Shown here: positions 1 through 7,188 of the stretch, one piece after another
Layout of the letters: each line of letters starts with the position of its first letter
Position numbering within the stretch: the stretch's first letter is position 1
NCBI GenBank assembly: GCA_031278795.1
Contig: JAITJT010000026.1
Coordinates: 1-25,294 of the forward strand
Direction of reading: 5' to 3'
Source of the DNA: Deltaproteobacteria bacterium
GTDB taxonomy: Bacteria; Desulfobacterota; Desulfarculia; Adiutricales; Adiutricaceae
DNA: 25,294 nucleotides
Made by a program: the position numbers and the translations under genes
The notes under the pieces: model-generated
Told to the model about the DNA's origin: nothing
The model's database searches: none
Seen by the model: only the letters and a program-made list of their open reading frames with translations

Positions 1-1310
1 AGGTTGCTCTCGTACTTGGTGGGGCGTTTGGGGACTGGCTTCACTCCAGCCTGGAGGGCGAGATTGGGTCTCTGGTTCTGGGGGGGCGCGTAGCCTTGCG
101 AGCCGTCCTTCCGCGCCTCGCCCAAGGGGGCGTGCACCTGCATGGGGGGTCTCGCGGCCGGAGGTGTAATGGTTATGTTAGGGACATTCTCCCTTTCCGG
201 GCGCACCATAACCTCAGGCTCCTCGGCGTAGGTGTCCAAGGTAATGACCTCCTCGCCCAGTTTCTCCAACTCGTCCTTGCTGGGGCTATCCCACAGCTTG
301 CCGTCGCCTCCGTCATCCATTATGCCGGTGGCTATTACCGTTACGCGCACCGAGCCGTCGGCCATGAGGCTGTTGTCAGTGACCGTTCCGGTGAATACCT
401 CGCAGTCGTCCTTCACCTCGGCCGTGGCCAGTTCACTAACCAAGACGTACTCCTCTAAGAGGAGGTTCTCGTCTCCGGTTAGGTTAACCAGTATTCTCTT
501 GGCGCCTTTGAGGCTGGAGTTGGCCATGAGCGGTGACGAGATGGCGTTCTTGAAGGCCTTCTTGGCCCTATCCTCGCCCTGGGCATCCCCTAGGCCAATT
601 AATCCAGGTCCTTGGACTGAGAGGGCCTGCTGGATGTCCTCGAAATCCAGGTTGTTGATGGTACCCGGTTTGGTGAGGATCTCGATTATGCCCGCCACTC
701 CCCTATAGAGGATGTCATTGGCCATGGCCTGACCCTGGAGCATGGTGGTTCCCTTGGGGGCCGTGGACTGAAGCTTGGCGTTGGAGACCGTGATGACGCT
801 GTTGCAGAAAGGCGTCAAGGTTTTAATGGATTGGGCCGCCACGGTCTTCCTGTGCTGCTTCTCGAAATCAAAGGGCGTCGTCACAAAGGCGACAATTAGG
901 GGACGTGGATCCAATTCGGACATGGCCCGGGCGATTACCGCCGCTCCACCGCTTCCGGTTCCGCCACCCATGCCGGCGGCTATGAAGAGCATGTCGGTGC
1001 CGTTTAAGGCCTCCTTGATCTTCTCCACGCTCTCCTCTGAGGCCAGGCGTCCTTTCTCGGGATTTCCGCCGCAACCACGCCTCTTGGTGGTCTTCTCCCC
1101 GATTAAAATCTTGGTGGTGGCAAGGCAGTTGTCCAGATCCTGGGGATCCGTGTTGAGACCAACGTACTCCGGGCCGTTGAGGCCCTGGTTGATCATGTGG
1201 TTGACCGCCTTGTTGCCGCAGCCGCCAATACCCACCACCTTGATGACATGGTTTGAGCCGCAGGCGTCCAGCCCGCCATTATTTTTCACAAAAGAAAAGT
1301 CGTCCGACAT
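1..1310 (-). CDS. ftsZ: Cell division protein FtsZ (3' end outside window)
   Basis: Tubulin-like GTPase that polymerises into the cytoplasmic Z-ring. The visible 436 codons are open to the left edge. Seen: an N-terminal nucleotide loop GIGGCGNKAV (residues 27-36), a T3-like GCGGNPEKG (79-87), the tubulin signature GMGGGTGSG (113-121) and the T7 catalytic loop NLDFED (220-225) with both aspartates. The globular core ends near residue 331 and an acidic then proline-rich linker follows; the conserved C-terminal peptide that binds FtsA is not reached. The start ATG at 1310 has GGAGG eight bases upstream. The product is already longer than the roughly 380 residues usual for FtsZ because of the long linker. 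Odd points: the family loops normally read GGGGGNAV and GAGANP, but here carry Cys31 and Cys80, and the signature has Ser rather than Thr. Catalytic residues are kept, so it is probably active. It follows two ftsA genes. Confidence 0.97.
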   Translation of the reverse strand, partial: MSDDFSFVKNNGGLDACGSNHVIKVVGIGGCGNKAVNHMINQGLNGPEYVGLNTDPQDLDNCLATTKILIGEKTTKRRGCGGNPEKGRLASEESVEKIKEALNGTDMLFIAAGMGGGTGSGGAAVIARAMSELDPRPLIVAFVTTPFDFEKQHRKTVAAQSIKTLTPFCNSVITVSNAKLQSTAPKGTTMLQGQAMANDILYRGVAGIIEILTKPGTINNLDFEDIQQALSVQGPGLIGLGDAQGEDRAKKAFKNAISSPLMANSSLKGAKRILVNLTGDENLLLEEYVLVSELATAEVKDDCEVFTGTVTDNSLMADGSVRVTVIATGIMDDGGDGKLWDSPSKDELEKLGEEVITLDTYAEEPEVMVRPERENVPNITITPPAARPPMQVHAPLGEARKDGSQGYAPPQNQRPNLALQAGVKPVPKRPTKYESN

Positions 1311-1392
1311 ATAGCTGTCCTCCAGAGGATTTTAAAAATCCCGGGTTCGTGTGGAAAAGGCTTAGGATCATTTGCGCCCTTGGCATCTCTTG

Positions 1393-1420
1393 ACCTTGAA
1401 CGCATCTCTGCGGTCAAGGT
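1393..1420 (-). promoter_or_regulatory. Imperfect hairpin in the ftsZ leader
   Basis: Arms ACCTTGAACGC (1393-1403) and GCGGTCAAGGT (1410-1420) pair over 11 positions with one mismatch and a six-base loop. It lies about 80 bases upstream of the ftsZ start and has no T-run after it on the minus strand, so it is not a terminator. It may be an RNA structure or a dyad binding site in the ftsA2-ftsZ spacer; function unknown. Confidence 0.4.
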
Positions 1421-1496
1421 GGATTAGCGCTTAATAGGGCCCAACTTTAGAGAATTTTGTTACGATAGTTAAGCTATTTCTAGCTTTTTAGGCTTT

Positions 1497-1543
1497 TTAG
1501 CTTCTTAAGCTTGTTAGCTTCTTAAGAATGTTAGCTTCTTAAG
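1497..1543. repeat. 17-bp tandem repeat, three copies, in the ftsA2-ftsZ spacer
   Basis: The 13-mer TTAGCTTCTTAAG occurs exactly at 1497, 1514 and 1531, giving a period of 17 bp with variable 4-bp spacers (CTTG, AATG). It sits just downstream of the ftsA2 stop codon. A related degenerate copy pattern (TAGCTTCTTGG) occurs near 13161-13190 between mraY and murD. Confidence 0.85.
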
Positions 1544-1562
1544 CTTTTTGGTTTATTGTTCT

Positions 1563-2801
1563 TTAGCCCAGGAGCCTATTTAGGAGACCGCTCCATAGGC
1601 CGCCGTTTTTCTTGGCGGCCCGGGCCATGGGGACGGCGCCTGGAAGCTCCGCGCGTTTCATAGCGTGGAGCAGAAGACCCATGACCGCTGAAAATTTGGG
1701 ACTGTAGACCATCTCGGCTAGGCCGCCCATGTAGCTGGGGTAGCCCACGCGCACCGGGCGCTCAAAGATCTCAGCCGCCAGCTCCGGAACGCCCCTTAAA
1801 AGGGCCGTGCCTCCGGTTAAGACAATGCCCGCTACGTCCCGGTCGCAGCCGCTAACTATTATCTCTTGGTGGATGTGGTTTAAGAGCTCCTCCACCCGGC
1901 ACTCCAGGATGTCACAGAGCACGTGGGATCCCACTTCCTGGGAGACTCCGTTCATGCCCGGGATTATAAGTGGGCTATCATCAGGGGGAAGGAGGCTCCG
2001 CATGCAGCAGCCCTCCTGGATCTTAAGCTCCTCGGCTGAATCCAGGGTGGTTCTCAAGGTTTTGAAGATGTCCCGGGTTAAGCTGTTGCCACCCAGGTTC
2101 AGAACCTTGGTGTGCCTAACCGATCCTCCGGTGTGGATCATGATGTCCGTCGTCCCGGCCCCGAAATCCAAAAGCGCCACTCCCATCTGCTTCTCCTGCG
2201 GGGAGAGGACCGCCTCGGAGGAGGCCAGGGAGGTTAATACTATGTCATCCTCGTCCACGGTGAGTCCGGCTATCTTTGTGCAGTTGAGCAAGTTCTGGAT
2301 GGCGTTGGTGGAGACGGTGACAATGTGCATGTTCACCTCCAGGCGCACGCCCATCATGCCCACTGGATCCTTGAAGCCGCTCTGGCCGTCCACGGTGTAG
2401 TCCTGTTCAATGGTGTGGATAATCTCCCGATCCGGTGGCACGTTCCTGTTGGTGGCGGATTGCCTGGCCCTCAACTTGTCATCCTCGGTGATGATGTGAT
2501 TGCGGTTGTCCCTGACCCCCACTATGCCCTTGGTGTTGTGGCAGTCCACAATGCCTCCGGAGACTCCCAGGATGACGTTCTCCACCTCCAAGCCAGACAT
2601 GTGCTCCGCGTCCGAGACCGCTTGCTTGATGGAGTTAACCGTGCGATCCACGTTCACGACCATGCCCCGAGACATTCCCGGCGAGGGTACGTTTCCAAAA
2701 CCTATGATGTTGAGCTCGCCCGTGTCGCTCACGGCCGCCATCACGAGGCAGGTTTTACTTGAGCCTATGTCCAAGGCCGTTATGATTTCAGACCCGACCA
2801 T
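1563..2801 (-). CDS. ftsA: Second FtsA paralogue (FtsA2), actin-like divisome protein
   Basis: Actin-fold ATPase of the FtsA family, 412 residues, expected to tether FtsZ to the membrane. Seen: phosphate-1 loop ALDIGSSKT (9-17), phosphate-2 loop DFGAGTTD (212-219), an adenosine-loop-type VLTGGTALL segment, and a C-terminal amphipathic helix ending LWSGLLNRLLG, the usual membrane-targeting tail. GGAGG lies eight bases before the ATG. It is a clear paralogue of the upstream gene at 3213-4487: about two thirds identical by eye from Y-VDGQ to NAIQNLLNC. Differences: a shorter N-terminus (no SLFRK-type leader), Ala instead of Gly in the phosphate-2 loop, a one- or two-residue gain near DEDD, and a different MTS. 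Both copies look intact, so the pair may form mixed filaments or divide labour between ring assembly and activation. That is inference. Confidence 0.93.
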   Translation of the reverse strand: MVGSEIITALDIGSSKTCLVMAAVSDTGELNIIGFGNVPSPGMSRGMVVNVDRTVNSIKQAVSDAEHMSGLEVENVILGVSGGIVDCHNTKGIVGVRDNRNHIITEDDKLRARQSATNRNVPPDREIIHTIEQDYTVDGQSGFKDPVGMMGVRLEVNMHIVTVSTNAIQNLLNCTKIAGLTVDEDDIVLTSLASSEAVLSPQEKQMGVALLDFGAGTTDIMIHTGGSVRHTKVLNLGGNSLTRDIFKTLRTTLDSAEELKIQEGCCMRSLLPPDDSPLIIPGMNGVSQEVGSHVLCDILECRVEELLNHIHQEIIVSGCDRDVAGIVLTGGTALLRGVPELAAEIFERPVRVGYPSYMGGLAEMVYSPKFSAVMGLLLHAMKRAELPGAVPMARAAKKNGGLWSGLLNRLLG

Positions 2802-2858
2802 TCCTGGTTCCTCCCTTGTAGCTCCGCCACGAGAACATCGCTTTTTATTGTTCTCTTC

Positions 2859-2887
2859 ATAATAAACAATTCTTTTGAAATTTGAAA
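2859..2887 (-). promoter_or_regulatory. Weak sigma70-like promoter candidate for ftsA2-ftsZ
   Basis: On the minus strand TTTCAA (2882-2887) and TATTAT (2859-2864) are separated by 17 bp. The -10 matches 5 of 6 consensus bases and the -35 only 3 of 6. In such AT-rich DNA chance matches are common, so this is a candidate only. Confidence 0.25.
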
Positions 2888-3036
2888 GTAAAAAACACTA
2901 AAAAAAGAAAAAAAATTTCAAAATAAAAAATTTTTTTTGGCCTTTTTAGCATTTGTCCGCTCTAGAAAGCCCCGGATTTAATAATTTAGAAGACAAATTG
3001 ATCATATCCTCGGCATCCTCTAACAGCATTGGAGAT

Positions 3037-3057
3037 GGAAATTCCAGAGGAATTTCC
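3037..3057. promoter_or_regulatory. Paired palindromic element upstream of ftsA2
   Basis: GGAAATTCC (3037-3045), AGA, then GGAATTTCC (3049-3057): a perfect 9-bp inverted repeat with a 3-bp centre. Each arm is itself a near-perfect palindrome. It lies about 235 bp upstream of the ftsA2 start. It could be a dimer-of-dimers operator or an RNA hairpin. Confidence 0.45.
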
Positions 3058-3092
3058 TTGGGCGCTAAGGCCGCCCAAGCTCTTTTAGCTTG

Positions 3093-3120
3093 TCAAAAGG
3101 GTAAATACACGCCCTTTTGA
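3093..3120. promoter_or_regulatory. Hairpin in the ftsA1-ftsA2 spacer
   Basis: TCAAAAGGG (3093-3101) and CCCTTTTGA (3112-3120) form a perfect 9-bp stem with a 10-base loop, located about 90 bp after the ftsA1 stop on the minus strand. The next minus-strand bases are AGCTAAAAGAGC, not a T-run, so it is not a textbook terminator; it may be a processing or stability element. Confidence 0.45.
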
Positions 3121-3212
3121 AGCTGTATTAGCACTCATCTTAGCATTGGGGCATAATCTCTTAGTCCACTCCGGCTAGATTTCCCAAAAAAATGATTGGC
3201 CAAATAAAATAT

Positions 3213-4487
3213 CTATCCCTCCAGCATGGTCTTTAGCCTCCTCCAGATCCTTCCCCACAGGGAGGGGGAGGATTTTTCCGACTTGGGCACCCGCATGGCG
3301 CTATCGCTGTTCTGGAGGCCGTAGAGGATGAGGCCTATGGTCGTGGCGTATTTGGGGTCATGCACCATTTCCGAAAGGCCCCCACCGCACTCCGGATAGC
3401 CGCGGCGCACCGGACGGTTGAAGATGTCCTTGGCCATCTCGGTAACGCCTCTTAGAAGGCTGGAACCCCCTGTCAGGACGATTCCGTTTATGCTGTTGTC
3501 AAAGCCGGAGCGCACGAACTCGTTACTCACGTGGGTGAGGATCTCCTCCACCCTCTTTTCCAGAATGGAAGCGAATAAGGTGGCCTCCACCTCCTGCGGG
3601 GCGAAACCAGAGGCCGAGGGTATCTCTATGGGAGGCCTTCCCACCATGAGATCCGGAATGCAGCAGCCTTCTGAAACCTTGAGGATCTCAGCTATCTCGT
3701 GCGAGGTGCGTAAGGTCTGCGCCAAGTCCGAGGTGAGGCTGTTGCCACCTAAGGCTAAAACAGCTGAATGTTTCACAGCCCCTCCGCTGAAGATGGCGAT
3801 ATCAGTGGTACCTCCCCCAAAATCCAAGATAGCCGCGCCCACGTCCATCTCCTGGGGACTCAAGACAGCAGATGCCGAGGCCAGGGATTCCAGGATAATG
3901 TCATTTACGTTAAATCCGGCGTTGGCCACGCAGTTGAGGAGGTTCTGGATGGCGTTTATGGCGCCGGTTATAACGTGCACCTTCACCTCCAGCCTCACGC
4001 CCACCATGCCCACTGGATCCAAGATTCCGTCCTGGCCGTCCACAATGTATTCCTGGGCAACGCTCTGGAAGATGTCACGATCCACCGGGGTGTTTAGAAC
4101 CAGCGCCGCCTTCTGCACGCGCTTCTTGTCCTCCTCGGTTATGATCTTGTCCACCTTGTCGCGGACAGCTATGACGCCTTCTGTGTTGAAGCTGTGGATA
4201 TGCCCACCGGCAATCCCCAAGAATACGTCCTCCACCGGAATCCCCGCCATGCGGGAGGCATCCTCCACGGCCTCGCGGATAGCGCCAATGGTTAGATCCA
4301 TGTTGATCACCATGCCCCTGGCCATGCCTAAGGACTTGGAGTTACCCACCCCTATAATCTCAATTCCACCCAAATTGTCCGGAACCGCGATGATGGCGCA
4401 AATCTTTGTCGTGCCGATATCGAGCCCCACCAGGATCTCTTCACTGGAGCCGGTGCTTTCGGTGTGGCCTTTTCTAAATAATGACAT
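3213..4487 (-). CDS. ftsA: Cell division protein FtsA (FtsA1)
   Basis: Actin-like ATPase that anchors FtsZ at the inner membrane and recruits later divisome proteins; 424 residues, normal for the family. Seen: phosphate-1 GLDIGTTK (21-28), the 1C domain with EDVFLGIAGGH, phosphate-2 DFGGGTTD (222-229), VLTGGSSLLRG, and a C-terminal amphipathic helix SLWGRIWRRLKTMLEG that is a convincing membrane-targeting sequence. ATG at 4487 follows AAGGA with six-base spacing. It is the more canonical of two tandem ftsA genes, keeping the all-glycine phosphate-2 loop. It follows ftsQ after a 472-bp spacer and precedes ftsA2 after 411 bp, so the two copies may be expressed separately despite the shared direction. 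Confidence 0.96.
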   Translation of the reverse strand: MSLFRKGHTESTGSSEEILVGLDIGTTKICAIIAVPDNLGGIEIIGVGNSKSLGMARGMVINMDLTIGAIREAVEDASRMAGIPVEDVFLGIAGGHIHSFNTEGVIAVRDKVDKIITEEDKKRVQKAALVLNTPVDRDIFQSVAQEYIVDGQDGILDPVGMVGVRLEVKVHVITGAINAIQNLLNCVANAGFNVNDIILESLASASAVLSPQEMDVGAAILDFGGGTTDIAIFSGGAVKHSAVLALGGNSLTSDLAQTLRTSHEIAEILKVSEGCCIPDLMVGRPPIEIPSASGFAPQEVEATLFASILEKRVEEILTHVSNEFVRSGFDNSINGIVLTGGSSLLRGVTEMAKDIFNRPVRRGYPECGGGLSEMVHDPKYATTIGLILYGLQNSDSAMRVPKSEKSSPSLWGRIWRRLKTMLEG

Positions 4488-4713
4488 TACCTTTCCTTTA
4501 CCCTCTTGTTTCTCGTTTCATCTACCATCAATTTAAGGCTCATTTAGGCTTTTGGCTTTTAGCTCTAGCTTTTAGCTCTTGGCTATCTTCCATATTTCAA
4601 GTTTAATCTTTTTTAGGCCTTCTATATCTAATCATGTGAGCCTTAATCTTTAGTTTTGCCCATAACAATTAATCTTTCAGCGTTTTTAAGCTCTTGAAGG
4701 TCTTTTAGCTCTT

Positions 4714-4749
4714 TTGGTTCTATTGGTTCTCTTGGCTCTCTTGGCTCCA
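4714..4749. repeat. 9-bp tandem repeat, four copies
   Basis: Units TTGGTTCTA, TTGGTTCTC, TTGGCTCTC and TTGGCTCCA start at 4714, 4723, 4732 and 4741. Neighbouring units differ by one or two bases, the pattern of a decaying tandem duplication. Confidence 0.8.
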
Positions 4750-4933
4750 TCTTAGGCAACTTATTTGTGAGTCTTAATATCCATCTTTCCGCTGTAATCT
4801 TTTTTCTCCGCTGATTTATTTTTAAGCATTTTTAAGTGGCCTAAAATAAGTCCCAAGCTAACATGCATTTTAATAGTCACCCTAAATTTAGGTCCTTAGG
4901 GAGCGCGCCTTTAAATTAGATTTAAATAAATAC

Positions 4934-4948
4934 CCGCAAATTTTGCGG
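4934..4948 (-). terminator. Weak hairpin just after ftsQ
   Basis: CCGCAAATTTTGCGG is a perfect short inverted repeat (6-bp stem, 3-base loop) starting 12 bases past the ftsQ stop. On the minus strand it is followed by GTATTTATTTAAATC, T-rich but not a continuous T-run. Possible inefficient terminator. Confidence 0.3.
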
Positions 4949-4959
4949 CCTTTGAGGCG

Positions 4960-6099
4960 CTAGCTGTCCAGGGGCTCCTCCCCCCGCTCCAGCATCCCCT
5001 TCTCGCGAGGAGAAAAACCCGGAAGGTAGCGTGCCGTAACCCTCCTGGTGCTCTCCAGGTTCAAATAGATGAGGCCCTCGTCCTGGCTCCCCTCTTTGAG
5101 TTTGTCCAAGACCTTGGAGACCCGGCGTATCTTCTCACTGTAGGGCCCGAATCCCACTCTCACCTCGAGTCCCCCGTCCACCATAAAGAGAGTCATGCCT
5201 ATGTCCGGGTCATAGAGGATCTCTGAGACCTTGTCCAGATTGAAGGAGTCTGATCGGGTCTTTAAGATATCCATGAGCTCAAAGACCTCAGAGACGGCCC
5301 TCTTCATGAGAGGGCCTCCGTTTAGGAGTTCGTCTAAGGAAAAGCCGCTCACTATGGGAAAATCCGGGGTCTCACCGGGCTCTAGGCTCTTGAAGGGCCT
5401 ACCGGACTCGTCTATGTAGTGGAGCTGCTCCAGATTCACTATGGCCCTGGGCGTGTACTCCTTTACCCTTATGGTTATGCCGTCCGGAGGAGGGGTGCGG
5501 GAGATGTCCGCGTCCTCTATCCAGGGGAGGCTTTTTAGGGATCTAACAGCCGCCACGCTATCGAATCCAAAGAGGCTAACCGGCTTGTCCAATCCGCTGG
5601 CCGAGAGTATCTGGGCCCTTGTCAGTCTGTAGGTGCCTCTTATGTCAAAGCTCTTTATGGTGAAGAAGTCGCTTTCATTCAACTTTACGTAGAGCATAAT
5701 CAAAAGACCGGTGACTATGCCTAGAATGGTGAGTGCGCCTAGGCTTAGGAGGATAAAACTTAGGGCCTTCCTTAGGTAGCGGGGTGTGGCCTTCAAGGCT
5801 CCCAGAAGCTTCCGCCAGATTGAGCTTGAGCTCCTCTCGGATACGCTTTTCACCGCTCCCTTGGAGGCATCGTCAACTCTTAGGTCTATCCTAAGCCCCC
5901 TTGGGAAGCTCTCCTCGCGCTTCCCCTTACCACTCACCAAGCTTCCCTCCCGGGGTCTTCTCTTGGAAGTGGTGGGGTTGGGCTTGGAAGACTTCCTCTC
6001 GGAGCTTTTCTCCCGGTCCTTCTCCCTCCATTTCCCGCCCTTGGGGACATTTATCCTTTCCAGGAGAGAGTGGCTTCTTTTGGCTTTAGTCTCATGCAT
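4960..6099 (-). CDS. ftsQ: Cell division protein FtsQ (DivIB family)
   Basis: Bitopic inner-membrane protein that links FtsA/FtsZ to the periplasmic FtsL-FtsB and FtsW-FtsI complexes. Of 379 residues, the first ~110 are a very basic, serine/lysine/arginine-rich cytoplasmic tail, far longer than the ~25 residues of E. coli FtsQ. One membrane helix follows at about 112-138, then a POTRA domain starting FFTIKSFDIRGTYRLT (145-160) and the FtsQ domain with YIDESGRPFKSL and DFPIVSG. ATG at 6099 is preceded by AAGGTG with suitable spacing. It sits directly between murB and ftsA with no ddl, as in several sulfate-reducing deltaproteobacteria. The basic tail may bind DNA, membrane or the FtsA pair; this is inference. 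Confidence 0.93.
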   Translation of the reverse strand: MHETKAKRSHSLLERINVPKGGKWREKDREKSSERKSSKPNPTTSKRRPREGSLVSGKGKREESFPRGLRIDLRVDDASKGAVKSVSERSSSSIWRKLLGALKATPRYLRKALSFILLSLGALTILGIVTGLLIMLYVKLNESDFFTIKSFDIRGTYRLTRAQILSASGLDKPVSLFGFDSVAAVRSLKSLPWIEDADISRTPPPDGITIRVKEYTPRAIVNLEQLHYIDESGRPFKSLEPGETPDFPIVSGFSLDELLNGGPLMKRAVSEVFELMDILKTRSDSFNLDKVSEILYDPDIGMTLFMVDGGLEVRVGFGPYSEKIRRVSKVLDKLKEGSQDEGLIYLNLESTRRVTARYLPGFSPREKGMLERGEEPLDS

Positions 6100-6234
6100 T
6101 CAACACCTTGCTCGCGCGTAAAAATTGATAAATAGTCCCTCTTGAAAGTGCTAAAATCTGGAATTAATCACAAAACATCAAAAAAAGAAGTTCATTTGGG
6201 CTCTTATATTCCTTAAATACCTCAAAAACACCTC

Positions 6235-7188
6235 TTAGATATTAACCACCCTAACCTCCCTCTTGAGCCTCACCCCACTTTTCTCCTGGACTAGCAAGGT
6301 TATCTCGTGGGATAGATCGAGTATGTCCTTGGTGGTGGCCCCTCCGGTGTTTATGATTACATTGGCGTGCTTGGTGCTCACCATGGCGCCACCCTTCTGT
6401 TTACCCTTGAGGCCGCTCTCATCAATTAGCTTTCCGGCGTGGTCACCCGGGGGGTTTCTAAAGAAGGACCCGGCCGAGGGCTCGGTGGGGAGGCTTACGC
6501 GGCGCTCCTTCATTCTCTTATCCATGCGCTTCTTAATGGCACTAGGATCGCCCTTTTGCAGGGCGAAGGTGGCATCTAGAACCACCAGGGCCGGAACCGC
6601 GCACTTGAAGCCCCGGTATTTAAACTTCATCTCTTTTTTCTGGAGCACCTTCACCTCGGTAGTGCTGCGGTTGAGGACGCTTATCTCCTGAAGCCACTGG
6701 CCCACGGCCTGGGTGCCGGCCCCGGCGTTCATGATGACCGCGCCCCCCACGGTGCCGGGTATTCCCACCAGATCCTCTACGCCCGTGAGGCCCCGCTTGG
6801 CGGCGAAATCCACAAGCTTACCCAGCCTGACCGCCGCGCCGCAGGTAACCAGCTCGTGCCCGGGTGGGGCCTTGGCTTGCTCCTTTTGGCTCATGGAGCT
6901 CTGTCCGGTGAGCTGGGCGAAGTCACCTCCTTCAATCTTAATAACCAAGCCGGGGTAGAGCCCGTCGGGAAAGAGCACGTTAGTGCCTCCACCTAATATG
7001 TAGAGAGGCATCTTCTCCATATAGGCGAAGCAGATAAGGCCTTTTAGCCTCTTAATGTCTCCGGCCCGGGCGAATAGCCCGGCCGGGCCACCCACCTTGA
7101 AGCTACAGTGCTCGCTCATGGGCTCAAGCGCCGTGAACTCCATTGATGGATAAGCCTCTACCAATGCTTTGAAGCGTTGAGCCTCCAC
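6235..7188 (-). CDS. murB: UDP-N-acetylenolpyruvoylglucosamine reductase MurB
   Basis: Cytosolic FAD enzyme that reduces UDP-GlcNAc-enolpyruvate to UDP-MurNAc with NADPH, the second committed step of peptidoglycan precursor synthesis. 317 residues. Seen: FAD-binding segments LYILGGGTNVLF (62-73) and GIPGTVGGAVIMNAG (142-156), and the C-terminal substrate domain with SAGSFFRNPPGDHAGKLI (238-255), whose Ser241 aligns with the proton-donor serine. LKREVRVV near the end supplies the conserved glutamate. The arrangement resembles type II MurB. The start is GTG immediately after the murC stop (TGA then GTG, no gap), with GGGAGG five bases before it inside the murC end; the two are therefore translationally coupled. 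Confidence 0.96.
   Translation of the reverse strand: MEAQRFKALVEAYPSMEFTALEPMSEHCSFKVGGPAGLFARAGDIKRLKGLICFAYMEKMPLYILGGGTNVLFPDGLYPGLVIKIEGGDFAQLTGQSSMSQKEQAKAPPGHELVTCGAAVRLGKLVDFAAKRGLTGVEDLVGIPGTVGGAVIMNAGAGTQAVGQWLQEISVLNRSTTEVKVLQKKEMKFKYRGFKCAVPALVVLDATFALQKGDPSAIKKRMDKRMKERRVSLPTEPSAGSFFRNPPGDHAGKLIDESGLKGKQKGGAMVSTKHANVIINTGGATTKDILDLSHEITLLVQEKSGVRLKREVRVVNI

Larger units (their letters stand above)
2802..3212. other. AT-rich ftsA1-ftsA2 spacer (411 bp)
   Basis: No credible gene. Positions 2870-2945 are long A and T runs. It contains a paired palindrome at 3037-3057, a 9-bp stem hairpin at 3093-3120 and a weak promoter-like pair for ftsA2 at 2859-2887. The strong ftsA2 ribosome binding site is at its left end. 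Confidence 0.8.
4488..4959. other. Low-complexity ftsQ-ftsA1 spacer (472 bp)
   Basis: No credible gene. It is rich in CTTTTAGCTC-type motifs and holds four 9-bp units at 4714-4749. A 35-codon open frame (4643-4750, minus) reads PREPREPIEPKE because of these 9-bp repeats but has no ribosome binding site. A short hairpin follows ftsQ at 4934-4948. Confidence 0.75.

Noticed and set aside
4643..4750. 35-codon minus-strand frame reading PREPREPIEPKE
   Set aside because: It is the translation of a 9-bp repeat tract, with no ribosome binding site.
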